64,000 nucleotides of DNA, taken from contig NZ_AZAJ01000001.1 in NCBI RefSeq assembly GCF_000504205.1, forward strand, positions 62,001 to 126,000, given 5' to 3'. The DNA is from Methanolobus tindarius DSM 2278. Lineage in GTDB: Archaea; Halobacteriota; Methanosarcinia; Methanosarcinales; Methanosarcinaceae. Of this stretch, positions 9,409 to 17,372 are shown piece by piece; position 1 is the first letter of the stretch; the number at the start of each line of letters is the position of its first letter. The position numbers and the translations under genes are program-made. Below the pieces are notes generated by a model that had not been told where the DNA came from, did no database searches, and saw nothing but the letters and a program-made list of their open reading frames with translations.

Positions 9409-11499
9409 ATGGCCGATGACCAATCTAATGTTTCTGAGGAAGAATCTTCCATTCATAATAAAAAAGAAAATACTGAAGAAGTTTCCAGTGATCAGGAAAC
9501 TGATGATGAAATCCTTAACACTGATATAATGAAGGAAATGTCGGAAATAGAAAAAGACAGAGAGAAATTTGAAAAGGATTTTGCTCAACTGCTCAGTACT
9601 ACTGAGGAAAACACCGCAGAGGATGAAGAAGAGCAAGAGGCAGATGAAGAAGAAAGTGATGAGAATTTTGGAATTTTGCTCCCAAGATCGCCTAATTTCG
9701 GCCCTTCAAAACCATTAATAACTGGAACTGTTGATGAGGAAAAAACTCCGGAACCTCTGCCAGAAGAAGATGAAATAATTGAGAAGGAAGATTCTATAGA
9801 TACACAAACAGAAGAAATTGAAATCATTGCACCGGAAGAAGAACTAATTTCCCCGGAAAGCCCCGAATCAGAATCGGAGGATAAAACAGAGGATGCACAG
9901 GAACAGTCTGATGAAAAGAAAGTGAAGCCTGGATTTGTTGACAAAATAAAAAATATCTTCAAACAAACCGAGATGGAACTCGATCCATATGATCCTGAAA
10001 TACATGGACCTATTACGGAATTTAAAGGCGAGGAAGGATATGAAGAGATTGAGCGTTACTGGGTAAATGAACCATACGCATTCATCGTTATCTTATTCAA
10101 TGAAGACCGCAACAGTCATCTTTACTATATTGTCGAACCTGAACTTACTGATTTTGAACATACTTTCCTCCTTGAAATTAAAGACCGGTTAAGAGACGTG
10201 CTTCTTGTGGAAGAAATCAACGAGGAAGAAGACGATAAGGAAGCAGTACTTGAGTCTAAAATACGTTCCATAATTAAAGATTACACCATTGAAATAACTC
10301 CTCCAATGCTGGAAAAAATATCATATTACATCAAGAGGGACTTTGTCAGGTTCGGAAAGATTGATGCCCTGATGATGGATGACTCCATTGAAGATGTGTC
10401 CGGCAATGGCCATGACGTACCAATTTTCCTTTATCACAGGGCGCACCAGAATATCGCTACCAATGTAGTCTATGAAGAAGATGAACTAAACTCTTTTATT
10501 ATCCAGATGGCCCAGAGAAGTGGTAAACACATTTCGGTTGCAGAACCTATGGTTGATGCGACCATGCCGGATGGTTCCAGGATCCAGATGACTCTGGGTA
10601 CAAGTGTTACCGCACACGGCAGTACATTTACCATCCGTAAGTTCAGTGATACACCAATAACACCTGTAGACCTTATAAAATGGGGAACTTTCTCCTCAGA
10701 ATCCATGGCATATCTCTGGCTCTGCATTGAAAACAACAAGAGTTTGATCTATGCAGGTGGTACTGCATCAGGTAAGACCTCTTCACTTAACGCAGTTTCA
10801 CTCTTTATTCCAGAAAAAGCCAAGGTCATCACACTTGAAGATACAAGAGAACTCAAACTACCTCATCCAAACTGGATCCCAAGTATCACCAGGGATTCGT
10901 TCACCGCAGATGAAAGAGGAGCCGTCGACATGTACGACCTGCTAAAGGCAGCTCTGAGGCAAAGACCTGAATTCCTGCTTGTGGGTGAGGTAAGAGGTAA
11001 GGAAGCACTCACTCTTTTCCAGGCAATGTCAACAGGACACACTACATTCTCAACAATGCACGCTGACTCTGTTGCATCTGCCATTCACAGACTTGAAAAT
11101 CCGCCTATCAGTGTTCCACGTACAATGATCCAGGCACTGGATATCATGAGCATCCAGTCACAGACGTACACCAAGGGCAAGCGTGTAAGAAGGAACATCA
11201 AACTGGTAGAGATTGTTGACATCGATCCGAATACAAGGAACATAAGGACAAACGATATCTTTGTCTGGGATTCAGAGGCAGACGTGTTCGTCCGCACAGG
11301 TGAATCGAAAGCCCTTTTTGACATCAAGATGAGACGTGGTTGGGCACAGGGTAAGGTAGATCAGGAATTGTACTATCGCCAGAAGATCCTGGAATACATG
11401 GTAAAGAATGGAATCAATGATTTCCAGGAAATTTCGGACATTATCAATGCTTACCAGTCCACACCGGAAAAGGTCCTGAAAAAATTACAACTTGAATAA
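9409..11499 (+). CDS. type II/IV secretion or archaeal type IV pilus ATPase (FlaI/PilB3/TadA family)
   Basis: The protein has 696 residues. Residues 1 to about 175 are an unusually long acidic, low-complexity Glu/Asp/Ser tail with no recognised fold. A domain containing YWVNEPYAFIVILF then leads into the hexameric ATPase: Walker A GGTASGKTSS near residue 450, Asp box VITLEDTREL, Walker B-like LLVGEVRG near residue 522 and the His box ATGHTTFSTMHADS-type segment. It powers pilus or archaellum-like fibre assembly together with the membrane platform encoded next (8-base overlap, so translation is coupled). No pilins or prepilin peptidase are visible in the window. Confidence 0.9.
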   Translation: MADDQSNVSEEESSIHNKKENTEEVSSDQETDDEILNTDIMKEMSEIEKDREKFEKDFAQLLSTTEENTAEDEEEQEADEEESDENFGILLPRSPNFGPSKPLITGTVDEEKTPEPLPEEDEIIEKEDSIDTQTEEIEIIAPEEELISPESPESESEDKTEDAQEQSDEKKVKPGFVDKIKNIFKQTEMELDPYDPEIHGPITEFKGEEGYEEIERYWVNEPYAFIVILFNEDRNSHLYYIVEPELTDFEHTFLLEIKDRLRDVLLVEEINEEEDDKEAVLESKIRSIIKDYTIEITPPMLEKISYYIKRDFVRFGKIDALMMDDSIEDVSGNGHDVPIFLYHRAHQNIATNVVYEEDELNSFIIQMAQRSGKHISVAEPMVDATMPDGSRIQMTLGTSVTAHGSTFTIRKFSDTPITPVDLIKWGTFSSESMAYLWLCIENNKSLIYAGGTASGKTSSLNAVSLFIPEKAKVITLEDTRELKLPHPNWIPSITRDSFTADERGAVDMYDLLKAALRQRPEFLLVGEVRGKEALTLFQAMSTGHTTFSTMHADSVASAIHRLENPPISVPRTMIQALDIMSIQSQTYTKGKRVRRNIKLVEIVDIDPNTRNIRTNDIFVWDSEADVFVRTGESKALFDIKMRRGWAQGKVDQELYYRQKILEYMVKNGINDFQEISDIINAYQSTPEKVLKKLQLE

Positions 11500-13729
11500 T
11501 GCTGGTGTGAAAAGTGGTTGTGATATTGTGACTGAGATTAAAGAAAGTTCTGAGATGCAGGCAGAAGATATCCCTGAAGAGATTATTGGTGAAGTAGGGG
11601 AAGACATATCTGCTGAAAACCAGACAACTCAGGAACCGCTAAGTGATGGTAAAAAGGGAAAAAAGAAGAAATCCAAAAAATCAAAGAGCAGTTTTGATTT
11701 TGACCATTACGTGAAAAAGATCTTAATTTACGTAGAGATATTTAAAAAAATACCTTATGTACTTATTGGAGATAAGATTAAAGCCAGAAAGGAAAGCTAT
11801 GAAAACCTGCAAACGCAGCTTAACCAGGCACGTATACCCATCTCTCATGAGATGTACATATCAAATGCTATCTTCTATTCCCTTGTTGCGGGAATTGTAG
11901 GTGCTCTTGTCGGGTTATTCCTCACATACACTGTTGTTGTACTTGTAGGATTACCTGAGCAACTGACAAACCTGACATTCAGTCCGAGATTTGCATGGTT
12001 GCTGTCCTTTAAAGAAATATTTGTCGGTTTTTTCATTACTGGCATTTTTATAGTAGGAATGGGGGGAGTAGTTTATGCCTTGTTCATGCTTTTACCTGGA
12101 TTCCAGGCAAGTGAAAGAAAGGCCAAGATAGACATGCAGCTTCCTTATGCTGTTACATTCATGTACGCCCTCAGTAAAGGCGGAATGAATATTATTGATG
12201 TTTTCAGAGCGATTGCAAGGTCAGAGGATACATACGGAGAAGTATCCAAGGAGATAGATGCCATTGTAAGGGATATGGACTATTTCGGACATGACCTGAG
12301 AACTGCACTTTCAAATGCTTCGGATACAACACCTTCTGACAGGTTCCAGGATCTGATGTATAACCTTCTTACTGTTATTGACAGTGGAGGTAATATTCCA
12401 AACTATTTCCGTGACAAATCAGAACAATATCTTATAAAGGCGGAAGTTGACCAGAAAGGATTCCTTGAAACACTGGGACTTCTGGCAGAATCATACGTCA
12501 CTGCCTTTGTAGCTGGCCCGCTGTTTATTATCATCATGGGTGTCATGATGGCTGTCATGGGTTCAGGAACCACCACCATGGTATATGCTATCATTTACGC
12601 TGTACTGCCTATTGGTTCTGTAATGTTTGTTGTGATGATCAGTATTATCACACCTACTGAACTTGGAGAACCAAAACTGCTGCCTACCACTGAAACTCTT
12701 GACCATGGAATACCTGATGTTCCGGCAAACCTTAAACAGGTTTATGATGAAGAGGGTGAACTTGTAGATGAAACTGATGAAAAAGTCCGCAACAGAGGCT
12801 ATTTCACAGATTTTATCAAGTCTAAGAAATCTCTTGCTTTAAAGAGTATTGCATTAAACCCTCTAAAACCAATGTTAAAGGAGCCACTTACAACACTTGT
12901 TATTACAATTCCACTGGCTTTGTTCGTTGTTCTTATGCCAATGCTAATGAACATGAACAGGATAAGAAATCCTGCATTCTTTGTGGATTTTATCGATGAC
13001 AAGATTGTACTGGCACTGTTTATAATCATTATTCCACTTTCCATATTCCATGAAATAAAATCCAGAAGAAAGAGAAAACTTGAGAACAGCTTCCCGGATT
13101 TTATGAAGAAACTTGCCAGTACTAATGAAACCGGTATGACTCTAAGGGATTCAATCAGACTTATGGCAAAGTCAGATACCGATACACTGAGCAAGGAAAT
13201 AAGGAAAATATGGCATGACATCTTCTGGGGACTTGAAATAAATGACGCACTGATACGATTTGCAAATCGTCTGAGAACCCAGGTTGTAACCAGGTCACTC
13301 TCACTTATCACAAAGGCAAATGAGTCAAGCGGAGATATCGGCGAGGTTCTGCTGGTAGCTGCGAGGGATGCAGCGTCAGAGCAGGGCATGAAAAGAGAAC
13401 GTGCAATGAGTATGATGATCTACATTGTCATCATCTACATATCGTTCTTCGTCTTTGTCGGCGTTATATTTGTCATTTCAACAACATTCCTTACCGAGAT
13501 GGCAGAAGCAGGACAGCAAATGGCAGAATCGGGATCATCAAGCGGAGGATTCCTCGGAAGCTTTGACCTTGAAGCATATACACGCCTTTTCAAGCATGCA
13601 TCCATTATCCAGGGAATGAGTTCAGGACTCATGGCAGGTGCCATGGGAGAAGGAAATGTTATGTCCGGCCTGAAACACTCTGTTATCATGGTGGCAATAG
13701 GATATGCGATATTCACACTCTTTGTCTGA
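11492..13729 (+). CDS. double-domain TadC/FlaJ-type membrane platform protein
   Basis: About 745 residues from a TTG at 11492; GTG 11528 is an equally plausible start, since neither has a strong RBS. After a charged, lysine-rich N-terminus come two copies of the type II secretion F domain, each next to membrane helices: LPYAVTFMYALSKGGMNI near residue 215, with TALSNASDTTPSDRF, and FPDFMKKLASTNETGMT near residue 533, with ALIRFANRL and ITKANESSGDIGEVL. Such tandem-domain platforms are known for archaeal type IV pilus systems. It pairs with the ATPase just upstream. The end contains helices and a glycine/methionine-rich segment. Confidence 0.87.
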   Translation: MNNAGVKSGCDIVTEIKESSEMQAEDIPEEIIGEVGEDISAENQTTQEPLSDGKKGKKKKSKKSKSSFDFDHYVKKILIYVEIFKKIPYVLIGDKIKARKESYENLQTQLNQARIPISHEMYISNAIFYSLVAGIVGALVGLFLTYTVVVLVGLPEQLTNLTFSPRFAWLLSFKEIFVGFFITGIFIVGMGGVVYALFMLLPGFQASERKAKIDMQLPYAVTFMYALSKGGMNIIDVFRAIARSEDTYGEVSKEIDAIVRDMDYFGHDLRTALSNASDTTPSDRFQDLMYNLLTVIDSGGNIPNYFRDKSEQYLIKAEVDQKGFLETLGLLAESYVTAFVAGPLFIIIMGVMMAVMGSGTTTMVYAIIYAVLPIGSVMFVVMISIITPTELGEPKLLPTTETLDHGIPDVPANLKQVYDEEGELVDETDEKVRNRGYFTDFIKSKKSLALKSIALNPLKPMLKEPLTTLVITIPLALFVVLMPMLMNMNRIRNPAFFVDFIDDKIVLALFIIIIPLSIFHEIKSRRKRKLENSFPDFMKKLASTNETGMTLRDSIRLMAKSDTDTLSKEIRKIWHDIFWGLEINDALIRFANRLRTQVVTRSLSLITKANESSGDIGEVLLVAARDAASEQGMKRERAMSMMIYIVIIYISFFVFVGVIFVISTTFLTEMAEAGQQMAESGSSSGGFLGSFDLEAYTRLFKHASIIQGMSSGLMAGAMGEGNVMSGLKHSVIMVAIGYAIFTLFV

Positions 13730-13867
13730 ACAGGCAATTTTACAAAATAAATGCCAGGTAAAATATCAGGAACTTAAAACAGAAACTAACAGCAGAAACT
13801 AAACTGCCCTGGCAAATACTTTTTTAAAATCAGAATCCTTTGTACTGTTAGCAGAGAGGATTTGTTC

Positions 13868-14539
13868 ATGAAAATAGCCGGATTAGACGAAGCTGGAAAA
13901 GGGCCGGTAATAGGACCAATGTGTATCGGCGGTGTTATGCTTGACGATGCAAAGGAAAGTACACTAAGGAATCTTGGAGTTGCCGATTCAAAGAAAATCA
14001 GTCCTAAGAAAAGAGTACAACTTGCAGGCCAGATAGAAAAATATTCTGAGAAGGTTTTTGTTCTGGAAGTATCCGCTGAGCAAATAGATGAGCTCAGGAC
14101 TCTTATGAGCATGAACGATATTATGGTGGTTGCATTCTCAAAAGTGCTTGAACAGCTTCATCCAGAAACAGCCTATGCCGATGCTGCCGATGTTAACGAA
14201 GAAAGGTTTGGCTTCAGACTTCTGGAAGAATACCGTAAGAACAATCCTGAAAAAGCTGATAATCTTACAATAATTTCTAAGCACAAAGCTGATGCAAGTT
14301 ATCCGATAGTTTCTGCTGCATCTATCGTTGCCAAGGTACGCAGAGACCAGCTTATAGAAGATTTAAAAGCTGAACATGACGTAGATTTTGGAAGCGGTTA
14401 TCCATCAGACCCTAAAACTAAGAAGTTCCTAGCCGAATGGTATGGAGAGAATGGAGAATTGCCTGATTTTGTGAGACATTCCTGGAAGACGGTGGAGAAT
14501 GTTATTAAGAATGCTGAAGCTGAAAATCAGCAGGAATAA
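13868..14539 (+). CDS. rnhB: ribonuclease HII
   Basis: The 223-residue RNase HII removes RNA from RNA-DNA hybrids and misincorporated ribonucleotides. Motifs visible: the catalytic GLDEAGKGPVIGPM at the N-terminus (Asp-Glu pair), ADSKKISPKKR, YADAADVNEERFG (Asp), the KHKADASYPIVSAASIVAKV region, and GSGYPSDPKTKKFL near the C-terminus. I choose ATG 13868, nine bases after gagagg, over a TTG six bases earlier. It stands alone and is followed by a dispersed repeat. Confidence 0.96.
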   Translation: MKIAGLDEAGKGPVIGPMCIGGVMLDDAKESTLRNLGVADSKKISPKKRVQLAGQIEKYSEKVFVLEVSAEQIDELRTLMSMNDIMVVAFSKVLEQLHPETAYADAADVNEERFGFRLLEEYRKNNPEKADNLTIISKHKADASYPIVSAASIVAKVRRDQLIEDLKAEHDVDFGSGYPSDPKTKKFLAEWYGENGELPDFVRHSWKTVENVIKNAEAENQQE

Positions 14540-14552
14540 TCAAGAGTGGTTC

Positions 14553-14785
14553 ACAAAAACAACCTTTAATCTAAAAACAAAATAACCATACGCCGAAGGC
14601 GGCACATTACGATGCTTCTATACAGAAGATTGTGCCAAAGATTTATGATTTTATACAAATGCCTTACAGACTTTTTGGTAAATAGGAAGTTCAGAGTAGC
14701 AAACAAAGTACTTTGTTTCATCTTATGGTAAAGTGCCGGCTTCGCCTGAGTCTTCGTGTTCGCTTTAGTTATTCGTGACCCGGAA
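14553..14785. repeat. dispersed intergenic repeat, copy A
   Basis: One of three related copies in this window (also 30268-30494 and 35831-36018). The left end shares acaaaaacaacc...ctaaaaacaaa and then GCCGAAGGCGGCACATT (14592-14608). The right end holds AAAGTGCCGGCTTCGCC (14730-14746), an imperfect inverted copy of the left motif. The core differs in length between copies. This copy also has a perfect 18-bp palindrome AAACAAAGTACTTTGTTT at 14701-14718. An 82-codon frame on the minus strand inside it is not conserved among the copies, so I treat it as non-coding. It lies between the convergent rnhB and purQ genes. Confidence 0.75.
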
Positions 14786-14838
14786 TAAAGAGTTAAAAAT
14801 GAAAAATAAATCAAAGTTAATTGAAAAAAAGAGTAGAA

Positions 14839-15534
14839 TCAATTTTTGGAAATAAATTCCATCATTGATTCGAATATCTTTATACCGTCTTTTGAGCCGA
14901 GTATTTCCTCTGAAGCTCTCTCAGGGTGTGGCATCATACCGAGTACATTCTTCTTTGCACTTACAATACCTGCAATGTTTTCCTGTGAGCCGTTAGGATT
15001 TGCCTCGTCTGTTACTTTGCCTTCCTTGTCCACGTATCTGAATACAACCTGATCGTTGTTTTCAAGTTTTGAAAGGGTTTCTTCATCTGCGTAGAAATTA
15101 CCTTCCATGTGAGCGATAGGAATGCTGACTACCTCACCTTTCTTGAATTTTGAAGTGAAAGGAGTGTCAGTTGTCTCAACTCTCAGAAGTGTAGATTCAC
15201 ATTTGAATTTTGGATAGTTGTTAGTTGTAAGAGCTCCGTCAAGAAGACCTGATTCGGTCAGTATCTGGAAACCGTTGCATATACCTATTACAGGTTTGCC
15301 TGCTTCTGCAAGTTTCTTGATTGAAGCCATGATAGGAGTACGTGCTGCAATGGCACCGGCTCTGAGGTAATCTCCGTATGAGAATCCTCCGGGAACAACT
15401 ATACCGTCAAAACGAGAAAGGTCTTCTTCCTTGTACCATACGAGTTCAGCGTCTGCTCCGATTACATCTTTAAGGACATGCAACACGTCAAGGTCACAAT
15501 TGCTGCCACCAAACTGTACAATACCTATACTCAT
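14839..15534 (-). CDS. purQ: phosphoribosylformylglycinamidine synthase glutaminase subunit
   Basis: The 231-residue class I glutaminase supplies ammonia to PurL in the fourth step of purine synthesis. It shows VPGGFSYGDYLRAGAIAA, the nucleophile elbow GICNGFQ (Cys), SIPIAHMEGNFYAD and the His-Glu region MMPHPERASE. It overlaps purS by an ATGA junction. PurL is not encoded nearby. The gene ends in front of a T-rich stretch on the minus strand that may stop transcription. Confidence 0.97.
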   Translation of the reverse strand: MSIGIVQFGGSNCDLDVLHVLKDVIGADAELVWYKEEDLSRFDGIVVPGGFSYGDYLRAGAIAARTPIMASIKKLAEAGKPVIGICNGFQILTESGLLDGALTTNNYPKFKCESTLLRVETTDTPFTSKFKKGEVVSIPIAHMEGNFYADEETLSKLENNDQVVFRYVDKEGKVTDEANPNGSQENIAGIVSAKKNVLGMMPHPERASEEILGSKDGIKIFESMMEFISKN

Positions 15535-15782
15535 TGCAGTTCCCTCAGGGAGATTTCATAATTATGGATTATCGGGTTTGCGATGAGCTTCTGGCACATC
15601 TGCTCGACTGTCTCTCTGGCATCATGGATGTTCTCTGCCTGAAGATCAATTGTGTATTTCTTAGCTGTTTTCACACTCTCGGTTTCATATCCAAGGTGTT
15701 CAAGTGCCCTTTTGATGGTTGTGCCTTCAGGGTCAAGCATACCGCTTTTAAGTTCAATGGTTACATCTGCCTGATATTGCAT
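15531..15782 (-). CDS. purS: phosphoribosylformylglycinamidine synthase subunit PurS
   Basis: An 83-residue PurS subunit that bridges PurQ and the small-type PurL. It has the family pattern: VTIELKSGMLDPEGTTIKRALEHLGYE in parts (key residues LDPEGTTIxRAL), then ARETVEQMCQKLIANPIIHNYEISL. Length is normal. It is the first gene of the purSQ pair. Confidence 0.95.
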   Translation of the reverse strand: MQYQADVTIELKSGMLDPEGTTIKRALEHLGYETESVKTAKKYTIDLQAENIHDARETVEQMCQKLIANPIIHNYEISLRELQ

Positions 15783-15952
15783 TTGGAATCCTCATTTGAT
15801 GATGTATATTGATAATAATATAACAGTTAACTAGGCAATTAATAATAACGCCTTATATTATAAGCTTTGCATTGGAAGACATCATTCCCAGTTCCTGAAT
15901 ACAAAAATAAAAACAACAATAATAAACAATAATAAAATCATCACAAAAAAAA

Positions 15953-16540
15953 TCATGAAAGCTCTTTTTTTGCATAGAGCAAACGCTGCACCATTGTTAT
16001 GTGTGTAAGAATAACTATCAGGACAATGGATTCGACAAGATATCCACTAAGTGAACCTAATACAAGGATAATCATGCGTTCAGGTCTTTCGGCTATACCG
16101 ATATTCATTGAACTTACACCTGCGCTTTCTGCTCTGGAACGCACGTAACTCACCATGTATGATCCAATGACGGCAAAAATAACCCAGAACCACATTGGCA
16201 CTGAGAACAAGCTGGGTTGGACGATAGTGCCGGTAACGGAACCATAAATGATTCCTGCAAATACAATTGCATCTGCATACCTGTCACAAACGGAATCCAG
16301 AACCGCTCCGAATACTGACATACGATTCTTTGCCCTGGCAACGGCACCGTCTATCATGTCAAAGAAACCGCTGAAGAGTATTAGTAAAGCTCCTGCTATC
16401 ATGTTGCCTGTGGCAAAAACAACAGCCGCCCAGATGCTTATAAGAAGACCAATGATGGTGAGAGAGTTTGGAGATAGCGGTATCCATTTCACTAGCGGTA
16501 ATATCGATGACCTGATAGTATCTTTGAGTTCACTGAACAT
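15953..16540 (-). CDS. CDP-alcohol phosphatidyltransferase (possible archaetidylinositol-phosphate synthase)
   Basis: The membrane enzyme has 195 residues. The complete family motif DG-x2-AR-x8-G-x3-D-x3-D is present (DGAVAR at about residues 64-69, then G, D and D in FGAVLDSVCDRYAD). The N-terminus LSPNSLTIIGL is the usual start of the first helix. Enzymes of this family join a CDP-activated lipid to an alcohol phosphate. In methanogens, close relatives make archaetidylinositol phosphate; this assignment is inference from lineage and size. Confidence 0.88.
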   Translation of the reverse strand: MFSELKDTIRSSILPLVKWIPLSPNSLTIIGLLISIWAAVVFATGNMIAGALLILFSGFFDMIDGAVARAKNRMSVFGAVLDSVCDRYADAIVFAGIIYGSVTGTIVQPSLFSVPMWFWVIFAVIGSYMVSYVRSRAESAGVSSMNIGIAERPERMIILVLGSLSGYLVESIVLIVILTHITMVQRLLYAKKELS

Positions 16541-16805
16541 TATATGCCTCTGTCCTGCAACTGTTGTAACTATTTACAATCTCATTCTATTTTATCTGTT
16601 GCATTTTATGTAACTAATGCCAACATTCCAAATATGGCATATCATAATAATGATGCTCATTAGACAGAATAGTAGAGAAAACGTTAAATATCAAATTGAG
16701 AAAGCATCAATTGCAGTTAGTAATTTCGCAGGATAGGAAATATCAATTTGTGAAAATACCTGGGGTTTTGTACCCGTTCTGCTAAAAACAAAACGAGGAA
16801 AATAA

Positions 16806-17192
16806 ATGAAGACCGAACGCAAGATTCTGGTATGCGAGAACGGAAAGCTGGTACTTAGGAATATATCACTTGCCTACACGGACTCTAATGGAGAAACAGC
16901 ATATCTGTTCGAGCCTGAAAAGAAGGCAGAAAACCAGACAGAGAGCTATTACGACCGTATAGAAAACAATTTCCTGCTCATAGGTCTTCTCAGGAAAGTT
17001 GACATGTCAAAGCTCAGCAACGAAGAGGTTCAGGATCTAATGCTCAGAAAGCATGAAAAAGAAGAAACCTTCCTCAGGGCCGGAAGAGCCAACGGATACA
17101 ACCTTGGACTTGACATGAACCCTGATGATATTCTGAGATTCTATATCTCACTTTCACCCGAAGAACGTGTTGCTCTGGAATGTAAGCCCTGA
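16806..17192 (+). CDS. hypothetical protein, unknown function
   Basis: A soluble 128-residue protein with aacgagg as RBS. I recognise no family. It begins with a beta-rich stretch (KILVCENGKLVLRNISLAY), then a polar loop, a helical segment (YDRIENNFLLIGLLRKVDMS) and DLMLRKHEKEETFLRAGRANG, with MNPDDILRFYISLSPEERVAL near the end. There is no signal, membrane segment or metal motif. It stands alone between the lipid enzyme and the asparagine-synthetase fusion, with its own upstream space. Confidence 0.7.
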   Translation: MKTERKILVCENGKLVLRNISLAYTDSNGETAYLFEPEKKAENQTESYYDRIENNFLLIGLLRKVDMSKLSNEEVQDLMLRKHEKEETFLRAGRANGYNLGLDMNPDDILRFYISLSPEERVALECKP

Positions 17193-17290
17193 ACACATCT
17201 TCCTTTATCCTTCCATTTTTAATTTCAAATCAATTCGATTCATTTTGTCAAATGGTCCTCTCTTTTCATTTTTTATGATTTTTATCTTTA

Positions 17291-17298
17291 TTTATAAT
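17291..17298 (+). promoter_or_regulatory. TATA box before the asparagine synthetase fusion
   Basis: The sequence tttataat lies about 80 bases before ATG 17373, with a predicted transcript start near 17320. The 180-base gap holds nothing else obvious. Confidence 0.35.
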
Positions 17299-17372
17299 TC
17301 AAACCACTGTACTCAAAGCATTTATCAGACTTCAACGCTTCTTTGAACTAAAAACAGGTCACCGATCAGAAT

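Noticed and set aside
14566-14814. 82-codon minus-strand frame with MCRLRRM
   Set aside because: Part of it is shared with a frame in repeat copy C, but this follows from DNA similarity of the repeat. Copy B breaks it and lengths differ, so it is not a conserved gene.
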